A stretch of 6,797 bases of DNA from Gammaproteobacteria bacterium UBA6968 (GCA_002450255.1 DJYW01000117.1:60567-67363), one strand, 5' to 3'; shown: positions 1-5,611, counted from the first letter of the stretch. Notes: generated by a model not told the origin, from the sequence alone. Translations and numbers: made by a program.

Positions 1-1
1 T

Positions 2-139
2 AGAAGAGAGACTAGAAAAAAGGCTAGAAATGAGGCGAAAAAAGAGCAACAAGCGGCAGCAAAACCGAACAACGGTTGGCCTCAACTAGCTGGACCGTAT
101 GGAGCATTCCATCCTGTCGGGGATTCAATGTCTGTATAA
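2..139 (+). CDS. 3' end of an unrecognised protein gene (partial, start outside window)
   Basis: One plus-strand frame is open from base 2 to a TAA at 137-139, giving the last 45 residues of a protein that begins before the window. About the first 20 residues are a Lys/Arg/Glu/Gln/Ala-rich charged stretch, probably helical or coiled coil (KKARNEAKKEQQAAAK). A neutral Gly/Pro/aromatic tail follows (NNGWPQLAGPYGAFHPV). I do not recognise the family. The stop codon falls inside the LexA-box-like palindrome at 132-147, so that operator overlaps the end of this gene. The underlying DNA is A-rich and poor in T (no T between 32 and 75), which makes an open frame easier by chance. The change from charged segment to ordinary amino-acid mix favours real coding, but this stays a moderate call. 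Confidence 0.45.
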   Translation, partial: RRETRKKARNEAKKEQQAAAKPNNGWPQLAGPYGAFHPVGDSMSV

Positions 140-147
140 GCATACAG
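132..147. promoter_or_regulatory. LexA (SOS) box-like operator
   Basis: CTGTATAAGCATACAG is an inverted repeat (CTGTAT / ATACAG) that fits the gammaproteobacterial LexA consensus CTGT-N8-ACAG exactly. From memory it differs by one base from the core of the E. coli recA operator (CTGTATGAGCATACAG). A -10-like hexamer TATAAG (135-140) lies inside it on the plus strand, the arrangement expected when LexA blocks RNA polymerase; I see no good -35 at the right distance. The next clear gene to the right begins at 367, so any SOS transcript would have a leader of about 200 nt or encode a small product first. The match is seen directly; LexA control is inference. Confidence 0.55.
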
Positions 148-290
148 GTCCAGCCAGCGAGGCATGCAGAATACAATAAGTGCAGAGAAAAGAAATAGCG
201 TTTCAGCCTCTACATTTTCGCGTTTTCAAAATCTTAAATTGGGACAAGGGCTTAAGCAGTCGCGTTCCATATTTCTTTCATTTTTTGGGG

Positions 291-314
291 CGCCTGAAAT
301 GCGGTTTTCAGGCG
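291..314. repeat. Perfect 9-bp inverted repeat (stem-loop) in the leader of the 367-1506 gene
   Basis: CGCCTGAAA (291-299) pairs perfectly with TTTCAGGCG (306-314) around a six-base loop (300-305). It sits 52 nt upstream of the start codon at 367. A run of T and G (281-290) comes before it, but no T-run follows on either strand, so it does not look like an intrinsic terminator. It could be an RNA hairpin in the 5' leader, a protein-binding palindrome, or a dispersed repeat. Confidence 0.6.
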
Positions 315-366
315 GAGTAGTCACAATCTGCGGGTTCGCATTGAGAGGAAGTAGGGGCAACAAGTT

Positions 367-1506
367 ATGACAGCGCTACAGGGAGTTTTAGATCGTATCG
401 ATCAGCATAGCGATACGATTGCCGGCCACGCAGATTGGTCTGAGGCCAACAGTCAGCTCCATAAAGAAACATTTGCTTGTTTAATAGACATTGGTGTCCC
501 ACGTTTGTTCTTACCCGCAAGTCTGGGTGGCCTGGAGATCGAGCCGGCTAGCTGCGCGCGCATTTGCGAGCGGCTTGCGGATTTGGACAGCGCCGCTGCC
601 TGGCACGTCATGGTGTTTAATGCGGCGCGCTTAATGGCGGCGACTTGGCCAGTCGAGCTGGTCGAACGAATCTGGAAGAACAACCCCGATGTGCTTGTGG
701 CCGCGAGTGGACATTCACCTTTACAGGGCGAGCAAACCGATCCGCATCATGTAACGATCCACGGCACCCAGCGTTTTGTGAGCGGTTGTCAGCATGGTGA
801 GTGGCTGATGACGCCAGTGATACTAGCGGGCCAGCCGCACATGGCTCTGCTACCCATGCGGGCGTGTCAAATTCAGGACAATTGGGACACGCTGGGCATG
901 CGTGGTTCTGGCAGCAATGATGTTTTGGTCGATGGTGTTACCGTGCCAGCTGAGCAAGTCGTTTCGGCTGCTGCGGCCACTGCGAATTCGCATTACAACG
1001 GCCAGCTTTATCGATGCCCGTCGCGAGTGGTTTTTGCGACTTATGTACCTGTTGCGCTTAGTCTGGCCGGTCGCGCGCTCGAGTTGGTGAAGACGCTGGC
1101 TAGTGCGAAGACCCAGGGTGGCACGGCCAACAAATTACGCGATCGCATGTTGGGTCAGGTGCATTATGGAAAGGCTCTGGCTGAGCATCGCGCTTCTAAA
1201 CAATTCTTTTATGCCGAATTAGAAAAGGCTTGGGCGCGGGCCGCAGCAGGCAATGAATTTACACCGGAGGATCGGGCTGACCTATATTTAGCAGGCACAC
1301 ACGCTGTTCAGGCCAGCGCGTCAGTGGTTCGTAAAGTAGCTGATATTGCGGCGACTACGGTGGTCGCGAAGGCACATCCTCTAGATCGCATTAGCCGCGA
1401 TATGGAAACCTTGCGTCATCATGGATTTGTAAGCGAATCGCGCTACGCCAGTGTGACTCAGATTCATTGGAATGCCGAGCTTGATTATCCCCAACTGCTT
1501 CGATAA
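367..1506 (+). CDS. Acyl-CoA dehydrogenase / group D flavin monooxygenase family protein
   Basis: This 379-residue soluble protein has the acyl-CoA dehydrogenase fold in order. The N-terminal helical domain includes LFLPASLGG (47-55) and the LADLDSAAAW helix (70-79). The middle beta domain has RFVSGCQHGEW (136-146) and the hallmark flavin-site segment DTLGMRGSGSNDV (174-186). The C-terminal helical domain ends with DMETLRHHGFVSE (345-357). The pattern 'SGCQH..W' and the His-rich C-terminal motif resemble the two-component flavin-dependent hydroxylases (HsaA, DszC, p-hydroxyphenylacetate hydroxylase C2 type) more than classical beta-oxidation dehydrogenases; I cannot see the usual catalytic glutamate with confidence. 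Such enzymes need a separate flavin reductase, and none is nearby. The ATG at 367 has a GGGG at 353-356 and an AGAGGAA at 344-350, so its ribosome site is only fair. Substrate unknown. It is a single-gene unit converging on cysK. Confidence 0.85.
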   Translation: MTALQGVLDRIDQHSDTIAGHADWSEANSQLHKETFACLIDIGVPRLFLPASLGGLEIEPASCARICERLADLDSAAAWHVMVFNAARLMAATWPVELVERIWKNNPDVLVAASGHSPLQGEQTDPHHVTIHGTQRFVSGCQHGEWLMTPVILAGQPHMALLPMRACQIQDNWDTLGMRGSGSNDVLVDGVTVPAEQVVSAAAATANSHYNGQLYRCPSRVVFATYVPVALSLAGRALELVKTLASAKTQGGTANKLRDRMLGQVHYGKALAEHRASKQFFYAELEKAWARAAAGNEFTPEDRADLYLAGTHAVQASASVVRKVADIAATTVVAKAHPLDRISRDMETLRHHGFVSESRYASVTQIHWNAELDYPQLLR

Positions 1507-1527
1507 GCGACTTTTATCCAGTGCTGG

Positions 1528-1555
1528 TAGCGAACGCCAGAGGGTCGCTATTTAT
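1528..1555 (+). terminator. Possible weak terminator after the flavoprotein gene
   Basis: TAGCGA (1528-1533) and TCGCTA (1545-1550) form a 6-bp stem with an 11-nt loop. They are followed by TTTAT (1551-1555), 21 nt after the stop codon at 1506. The stem is short and the T-run is poor, so this is a tentative terminator between the two convergent genes. Confidence 0.3.
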
Positions 1556-1607
1556 CGCTTAAGACGGGCACTAGAATGGCTGAAAAACGTGCTAGCGGCT
1601 CAGCAAG

Positions 1608-2561
1608 TCAGAGACTCGCCAACCATTCGTCATCAGAGCCCTCGTTTAGGTCTGCAAATAAGGGCGATGACAGATAGCGCTCGCCAGTATCTGCAAGCAT
1701 AACCACCAGTACACTTCCTGTGGGCGCTTCTGCAGCAACCTTGAGGCCTGCGGATAGCGTGCCGCCCGCGGAAATACCTACGAAGATGCCCTCTTCCTGC
1801 GCCAATCGAATTGCGCATCTCATCGACTCGTCTTCATTTACAGGCGTCACTATGTCAGCAACGTCCGGATTTAATACTTCGGGTATAAAGTCCGGCGTCC
1901 AGCCTTGGATTTTATGCGGCGACCATTCTTTGCCAGACAATAAAGCAGCTTGCTCTGGCTCAGCTACAACTACTTTTAGATCGGGACGCGCCGCTTTTAA
2001 AACCTGACCCGCGCCTGTCATGGTGCCACCGGTGCCCCATCCGGTAACCCAATAGTCCAGACGTTCACTTGCAAAATCGCTGAGAATCTCTGGCCCCGTG
2101 GTGCTCGCGTGATAAGCCGGATTCGCTGGGTTGGTAAATTGTCTGGCCATAAACCAGCCGTGTTGGGCAGCCAGTTCCTCGGCGATACGGACCATACCCG
2201 TGCCGCGTTCGGCGGCGGGAGTCAAAATCACTTTCGCGCCAAGTGCTCGCATGATTTTGCGGCGTTCGATGGAAAAGGTTTCGACCATGGTCGCCACAAA
2301 CGGATGGCCGAGTGCAGCACAGACCATAGCCAGAGCTATGCCAGTGTTGCCAGAAGTGGCTTCGACAACCGTTTGCCCGGGGGCTAACGCGCCGCTATCT
2401 GTGGCATCTTTTATAATGGCGTAAGCTAAGCGGTCTTTGATTGAGGCCATGGGATTGAACGACTCGACCTTGACGTACATGTCGACGTGGTCGGGTGCAA
2501 AGCGATTGAGCTTGACGATTGGTGTGTTGCCAATGGTTTGTAAGATGTTGTCGTATTTCAT
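1608..2561 (-). CDS. cysK: Cysteine synthase A (O-acetylserine sulfhydrylase)
   Basis: This 317-residue PLP enzyme converts O-acetylserine and sulfide to cysteine in the cytoplasm. The fold-type II landmarks are all present. They are the N-terminal IGNTPIVKLNR (10-20), the Schiff-base lysine K42 in SIKDR, and the TSGNTG substrate loop (69-74). ETFSIERRKIMRALGA (94-109), the phosphate-binding GWGTGGT (174-180), HKIQG (216-220), GISAGG (262-267) and DTGERYLSS (291-299) follow. Length and motif order match CysK. Small deviations are GWGTGG and GISAGG, where E. coli CysK has GVGTGG and GISSGA. The ATG at 2561 is chosen over an in-frame ATG at 2648 because GGGAGGA (about 2571-2577) sits at good spacing before it and homology starts there. 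It lies 127 nt downstream of the MerC-domain gene on the same strand, so it could be co-transcribed or have its own promoter. No cysE or sulfate genes are in the window. Confidence 0.93.
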   Translation of the reverse strand: MKYDNILQTIGNTPIVKLNRFAPDHVDMYVKVESFNPMASIKDRLAYAIIKDATDSGALAPGQTVVEATSGNTGIALAMVCAALGHPFVATMVETFSIERRKIMRALGAKVILTPAAERGTGMVRIAEELAAQHGWFMARQFTNPANPAYHASTTGPEILSDFASERLDYWVTGWGTGGTMTGAGQVLKAARPDLKVVVAEPEQAALLSGKEWSPHKIQGWTPDFIPEVLNPDVADIVTPVNEDESMRCAIRLAQEEGIFVGISAGGTLSAGLKVAAEAPTGSVLVVMLADTGERYLSSPLFADLNEGSDDEWLASL

Positions 2562-2688
2562 GTCTCTTATCCTCCCTATTGTGAGTCGTCTATGCTTGTT
2601 GTGGATGGCTTCGCTGGTGGCTTTATCTTGAAGTCTCCGTGGTCGCATGAAGCGGCGTCTCTGCTTGCAAAGGTCTTTTTGTTGCGCC

Positions 2689-3093
2689 TTAAGGTTGCCC
2701 TTGCCGACCTTTTATTGCATGGCGCAGTTCAAACATGTTACGCCAGTGCGCCACGAATAGCGCTGAAACCCCTATAACCGTTAGTGCTGACTCTAGATCG
2801 CGTCCGAATAAGTGCGAGGCGCCAATGAGCATGAATAATAAGCCCGCCAGGCCCAATACGCTGATAATTGGAACGCCGTGGCGCCTATGCCCGAGGTACA
2901 AAGTCACCATGCTGATTGGCGCGGCGAATCCCAGTAAAATCCAATGCATTAAGGTTTCCGATTGCAGCAGCGCGTAGCTAAAGCTGGGTATTAGCAGCAA
3001 AGCCAGCGGTATGGAAAGACAATGAATCAGACAAATGACCGAGAGAGCCATTGCAAGAAAGTCTAATGCAGGTTTGGATGGTGACGGCAACAC
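2689..3093 (-). CDS. MerC-domain integral membrane protein
   Basis: This small inner-membrane protein of about 134 residues has four predicted membrane helices (about 12-36, 47-67, 75-95 and 101-116). Helix 1 carries CLIHC (21-25), the Cys-x-x-His-Cys signature of the MerC family. The C-terminal segment LTVIGVSALFVAHWRNMFELR (104-124) matches the family's usual ending. In mercury operons MerC carries Hg(II) across the inner membrane; here no merR, merT, merP or merA is visible, so the substrate is unknown and another metal or a redox role is possible. The start is not ATG. GAGGA (about 3099-3103) precedes a GTG at 3093 and a TTG at 3090, and the first ATG (3051) would cut into helix 1. A longer open frame to 3312 runs into the divergent methyltransferase and is unlikely. 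The protein is divergent from that gene and upstream of cysK. Confidence 0.8.
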   Translation of the reverse strand: MLPSPSKPALDFLAMALSVICLIHCLSIPLALLLIPSFSYALLQSETLMHWILLGFAAPISMVTLYLGHRRHGVPIISVLGLAGLLFMLIGASHLFGRDLESALTVIGVSALFVAHWRNMFELRHAIKGRQGQP

Positions 3094-3123
3094 AAGGGTC
3101 CTCAGTGAGAGCCGCGCAAAGCT

Positions 3124-3153
3124 AACCGCTGCTAACCTTAGGTGCAACCGCTG
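3124..3153. repeat. Direct repeat AACCGCTG in the divergent promoter region
   Basis: AACCGCTG occurs at 3124-3131 and again at 3146-3153, with a 22-nt period, close to two turns of the helix. CTAACC also occurs at 3122-3127 and 3132-3137. The repeats lie between the starts of the divergent MerC-domain and methyltransferase genes, where a shared regulator could bind. No regulator family is identified from the sequence. Confidence 0.4.
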
Positions 3154-3192
3154 TAACGAAACCGGCTCCGAATAACTGACGTGAGGAATAAA

Positions 3193-3867
3193 ATGCCACA
3201 GCACGATAGAGAACGCTGGGACAATCGCTACCGCGAGGGGGCCTATAAGGGCCGTCCATGGCCTAGCCAATTTCTGAGCGAAGTGGTTGCCCAAGTAGTC
3301 GACCATGCTCACGGCGAAGCGTCCTCAGTACCCGAAACGAAGCGGGCGTTAGACATTGCCAGTGGTGCAGGGCGTAACGCTATGCATTTGGCTGAGGCCG
3401 GCTATCAGGTCGATGCTGTCGACATTGCGTCGGCAGCGATCGCCCGTGGTGCGAGTCAGGGTGCGCGACGTCAGTTGAGTATCCATTGGTATTGCCAGGA
3501 TGTGCTCAGCGGCCCGATGGATTGGTTGTCGCGATATCAGATGATTATCCTGTTCCGGTTTGTGGCGCTGGATTTGATTCCGCAACTGGTCGAACACTTA
3601 GCGCCTGGCGGCCATCTCGTCATAGAAGAGCATCTACAGTGGCAGGGTTTGCGCGTCGCAGAACGAGAGAAGGAATCTGGCCAAACAATTGTTGGACCTA
3701 CAAACCCTCGCTTTCGCGTCGCACCAGGGGAATTGTTGGCGCTGGTCGAGCAATCCGACGCTTTGCTGCGAGTACGTCATCAGTACGATGGACTGAACGT
3801 CGAGCCAGATGGCACCTCTGCTGCAGTTTCCAGACTTTGGGTTCAGGCTCCAGACGCCGATCTTTAA
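3193..3867 (+). CDS. Class I SAM-dependent methyltransferase, TehB-like
   Basis: This 224-residue cytoplasmic Rossmann-fold methyltransferase has an N-terminal ERWDNRYREG box (7-16), which is common in small-molecule methyltransferases. Motif I, ALDIASGAGRNA (52-63), binds S-adenosylmethionine. AGYQVDAVDIA (69-79) has the acidic ribose-binding residue D77. The post-motif strand MIILFRF (117-123) is followed by LAPGGHLVIEEH (136-147). The 'GRN..LA..GY.VDA.D' pattern resembles TehB, whose E. coli member is linked to tellurite resistance; the substrate here is not shown. ATG 3193 is preferred over GTG 3181 because GTGAGGA (3181-3187) is a ribosome site 5 nt upstream. The gene is divergent from the MerC-domain gene. 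Its TAA (3865-3867) overlaps the stop of the convergent cytochrome b561 gene. Confidence 0.85.
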   Translation: MPQHDRERWDNRYREGAYKGRPWPSQFLSEVVAQVVDHAHGEASSVPETKRALDIASGAGRNAMHLAEAGYQVDAVDIASAAIARGASQGARRQLSIHWYCQDVLSGPMDWLSRYQMIILFRFVALDLIPQLVEHLAPGGHLVIEEHLQWQGLRVAEREKESGQTIVGPTNPRFRVAPGELLALVEQSDALLRVRHQYDGLNVEPDGTSAAVSRLWVQAPDADL

Positions 3868-4628
3868 AAATAGTATTCGGGTTCTGGCGCGAATTGGATA
3901 ACCACTGCGATTAGCGCGCCTGCCACAGCCAGGCAAATGAGTGCTCGCAACAGGATGCCTGCCCTACCCGACAGCGCTTCGGCACTCCGAATGGTGGTTA
4001 GCCTCTGGGTCTGCGGCATGTCCTTTGTGCCGATGATCATGGCGCTGACGAGATTTTCTTTTTTGTAGAGTCGGTACCACACCATAATGCTGAGATGCAG
4101 CACAACCGCCGCGCAGATCAGGTTAAAGTTAAGGTGATGAAAGCCGGTGAGTTCACTCGCAGTCGCGGCAGTAACCGCAGGATAGTAAGGCCCTTGAAAC
4201 GCAATGTCGTCAGTTGCAAACAGCCCCGACATGGCCTGACAAAGCATGAGGCTAAGCAAAACAACAGACGCCCAACTACCGATAGCGCTATGCCCGTAGC
4301 TATAAGCAGGCGTCGGCTGAACAAGCTGTCGAAGCGATCGAAGCAAGGCACCAAAGCCCCATTGCTGTTGAGCCACTCGTGCTGAAGGCGTCCCCACGAA
4401 TGCCCATAAAACCCGAAAGGAAATCAGGGTAAGCGTGGTGTAGCCAAGATAAAGGTGAACTTGGTTCCACTCATAGCCCGCTTCGGCTGTCAGCCACGAA
4501 GCGACCAGACAACTGGCAATAAGCCAATGAAAAATGCGTAGCGGTAGGTCCCAGACAACCACTGCGGCGAGTGGCGCGTCGTTGTCTGGGGATTTGCTAA
4601 GGCTACTTTTTCTCACGATACTTATCAT
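3864..4628 (-). CDS. Cytochrome b561 family di-haem membrane protein
   Basis: This 254-residue inner-membrane protein of the prokaryotic cytochrome b561 / Ni-Fe-hydrogenase b-type cytochrome family has hydrophobic helices at about 33-48, 56-77, 115-137, 166-187 and 224-245. Family signatures are VVWDLPLRIFHW (24-35) with H34, VHLYLGY (57-63) with H58, FRVLWAFVGT (71-80), FHHLNFNL (163-170) and VLHLSIMVWY (176-185) with H178. KKENLVSAMIIG (189-200) lies on the final loop. The listed histidines are the likely haem b ligands. Such proteins pass electrons between the quinone pool and a periplasmic cytochrome c, here most likely the cytochrome c' encoded just upstream. The ATG at 4628 lies inside the cytochrome c' gene (26-nt overlap) with AAGGG a few bases upstream, suggesting translational coupling. 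A longer open frame to 4889 only shadows cytochrome c'. Confidence 0.9.
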   Translation of the reverse strand: MISIVRKSSLSKSPDNDAPLAAVVVWDLPLRIFHWLIASCLVASWLTAEAGYEWNQVHLYLGYTTLTLISFRVLWAFVGTPSARVAQQQWGFGALLRSLRQLVQPTPAYSYGHSAIGSWASVVLLSLMLCQAMSGLFATDDIAFQGPYYPAVTAATASELTGFHHLNFNLICAAVVLHLSIMVWYRLYKKENLVSAMIIGTKDMPQTQRLTTIRSAEALSGRAGILLRALICLAVAGALIAVVIQFAPEPEYYF

Positions 4629-5067
4629 GGCACCCTTTACAGGAATTGCCGAGTGCGCCAAATGCTTTAAGGGTTGGACCTTTGCCTTCTGATGTTGCTG
4701 CGACCAAAGCTTGGGCGCGGTCCTGAGAGGTCTTGGCTTTAGCGGCAAAGTCTTCCAAGTTGTCCCAAATGATCCCTTTCGCTTCAGTAGGCGCGCTGCT
4801 ACCGCGTGTATCCATACGAAACAAATCCGGTAGCATGCCGGTGAGGTGGCCGATCTGGGTCGCGTGATGAGCAATGACATCGGCATCAAATGGAATTTGG
4901 CCCCGCGCCATGCCGACGATAGGTCCCATGTAGTGGCCGGTGACTTTCAGTAAGCCCTGACGATTTTCAATCGCCCGCGTGCTGCGTTCATCGTCGTTGG
5001 CTGCAACAGCCGCAACGTTTAGCGATAGCAAAAAGACAAGTGATAGGCAACGAAATACATTGGTCAT
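4603..5067 (-). CDS. Cytochrome c' (class II), periplasmic
   Basis: This 154-residue secreted haem protein has a signal peptide at about 1-23 (hydrophobic CLSLVFLLSLNVAAVA, cleavage near AAN). The mature four-helix bundle has RQGLLKVTGHYMGPIVGMARG (36-56) as helix 1. The C-terminal CKGCHDKYR (143-151) covalently binds haem c through C143 and C146, with H147 as axial ligand; this placement near the C-terminus and the trailing KYR are typical of class II. Cytochromes c' bind NO or CO, or act as electron carriers to b-type membrane cytochromes. It is first in an operon with cytochrome b561. The ATG at 5067 has a modest AAGAGAG ribosome site about ten bases upstream. Physiological role (NO handling or electron transfer) is not decided by the sequence. 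Confidence 0.92.
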   Translation of the reverse strand: MTNVFRCLSLVFLLSLNVAAVAANDDERSTRAIENRQGLLKVTGHYMGPIVGMARGQIPFDADVIAHHATQIGHLTGMLPDLFRMDTRGSSAPTEAKGIIWDNLEDFAAKAKTSQDRAQALVAATSEGKGPTLKAFGALGNSCKGCHDKYREKK

Positions 5068-5213
5068 GGTTTTAACTCTCTTGTTTTAGTAAGCGAACTC
5101 AACCGTAACTGCGATTCCAATCCGCGTTGAAGCGAAGGTTCTTCCGAAGGTTGATACGGCAATCTCGTTGGCCTCTGGCGGGTTATGCCGCCAAAGACCG
5201 TGTCATGTGGATG

Positions 5214-5239
5214 GACGTTAGCGACTGACGCGTAACGTC
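5214..5239. repeat. 10-bp inverted repeat with one bulge, upstream of cytochrome c'
   Basis: GACGTTAGCG (5214-5223) pairs with CGC (5229-5231) and TAACGTC (5233-5239) around the loop ACTGA (5224-5228), with G5232 unpaired. It lies about 150 nt upstream of the cytochrome c' start codon, so it would sit in that gene's leader or promoter. There is no T-run beside it to suggest a terminator. It could be an operator or an RNA hairpin. Confidence 0.5.
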
Positions 5240-5272
5240 TGTCGAACACAAATCCACTGCCGCTGAGTATGC

Positions 5273-5302
5273 CTAATAAAGTGAATCGCGAAAACTTGCC
5301 AA
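5273..5302 (-). promoter_or_regulatory. Candidate sigma-70 promoter for the cytochrome c'/b561 operon
   Basis: On the minus strand TTGGCA (5302-5297) is a 5/6 match to the -35 box. It is followed after 18 nt by TATTAG (5278-5273), a 4/6 match to the -10 box. Transcription from here would give a leader of about 200 nt containing the 5214-5239 and 5176-5193 hairpins. The match is weak and the spacing is one base over the optimum. Confidence 0.25.
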
Positions 5303-5408
5303 GATTGAGTTAGCCATATTCCTTCGTGCTGAGTGATGCTTTATCTCATCGCTGGACCGGCCGCCAAAATAGCCCCAGGCACAAATCAGTCGGCGGCGAT
5401 CGTAGCTG

Positions 5409-5466
5409 CTCGGTGCTTGCCTGGTCCCGTCCAGGCACACTTGCAAATTGAGTGTTTAGCACCGGG
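5409..5466. other. Three-way-junction-like secondary structure upstream of the GFA gene
   Basis: Three stems nest without gaps. Outer stem CGGTGCT/AGCACCG (5411-5417 with 5458-5464) extends to 5409/5466 through one G-U pair on the plus strand. Second stem TGCCTGG/CCAGGCA (5418-5424 with 5431-5437) has a six-base loop. Third stem CACT/AGTG (5438-5441 with 5451-5454) has a nine-base loop, and three unpaired T follow. I do not recognise it as a named riboswitch or small RNA. It ends about 145 nt before the GFA start codon. Confidence 0.4.
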
Positions 5467-5535
5467 ATTACCAGCTTTAGCCACAGTTTTGATCGTTGCT
5501 GCTAAGCCGTGTCAGAATCGAACCTGGCAGGCCCT

Positions 5536-5557
5536 ACAGCCCTAATCACTAGGCTGT
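5536..5557. repeat. 8-bp bulged inverted repeat just upstream of the GFA gene
   Basis: ACAGCC (5536-5541) plus TA (5543-5544) pairs with TA (5550-5551) plus GGCTGT (5552-5557), with C5542 bulged and loop ATCAC. It lies about 55 nt upstream of the GFA start codon. No T-run follows, so it is not a clear terminator; it may be an operator or leader hairpin. Confidence 0.4.
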
Positions 5558-5611
5558 CGGTCTAGAAAGTCTTAAAGCGGGCATTCAGTGCGAGGCGGGA
5601 AGGAGAGAATT

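Larger units (their letters stand above)
5068..5611. other. 544-nt non-coding divergent region rich in inverted repeats
   Basis: This stretch separates the start of cytochrome c' (minus) from the start of the GFA gene (plus) and should hold both promoters. No convincing gene was found: open frames inside (for example 5333-5545 plus and 5064-5249 minus) lack ribosome sites and recognisable protein character. It contains at least four inverted repeats (5176-5193, 5214-5239, 5411-5464 and 5536-5557), listed separately where notable. The short one at 5176-5193 is TGGCGG, six loop bases, CCGCCA. Confidence 0.7.

Noticed and set aside
1672..1692. Inverted repeat CAGATA / TATCTG
   Set aside because: It lies inside the cysK coding region near the C-terminus, has an 11-nt loop, and needs no explanation beyond chance.
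2562..2648. 29-codon N-terminal extension of cysK from ATG 2648
   Set aside because: A strong ribosome site lies directly before ATG 2561, and CysK homology begins there; the extension is Arg-rich and without family counterpart.
3094..3312. Longer MerC-domain reading frame starting at 3312
   Set aside because: It would overlap the start of the divergent methyltransferase by 120 nt, whereas a ribosome site exists just before GTG 3093.
4629..4889. Longer cytochrome b561 frame starting at 4889
   Set aside because: The extra 87 residues are an out-of-frame reading of the cytochrome c' gene with a basic, non-family sequence.
5333..5545. Plus-strand open frame of 70 codons
   Set aside because: No ribosome site, no recognisable protein features, and it runs through the strong stem structures at 5411-5464 and 5536-5545.
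5214..5557. Integron attC sites in the structured non-coding region
   Set aside because: No RYYYAAC to GTTRRRY core-site pair in the right order and spacing was found, and no integrase gene is present.
5500..5560. tRNA-like words on the minus strand (GGTTCGATTC resembling a T-loop, TAGTGATTAGG resembling a D-loop)
   Set aside because: The T-stem does not pair and the distance between the two words is too short for an anticodon arm; no acceptor stem is visible.
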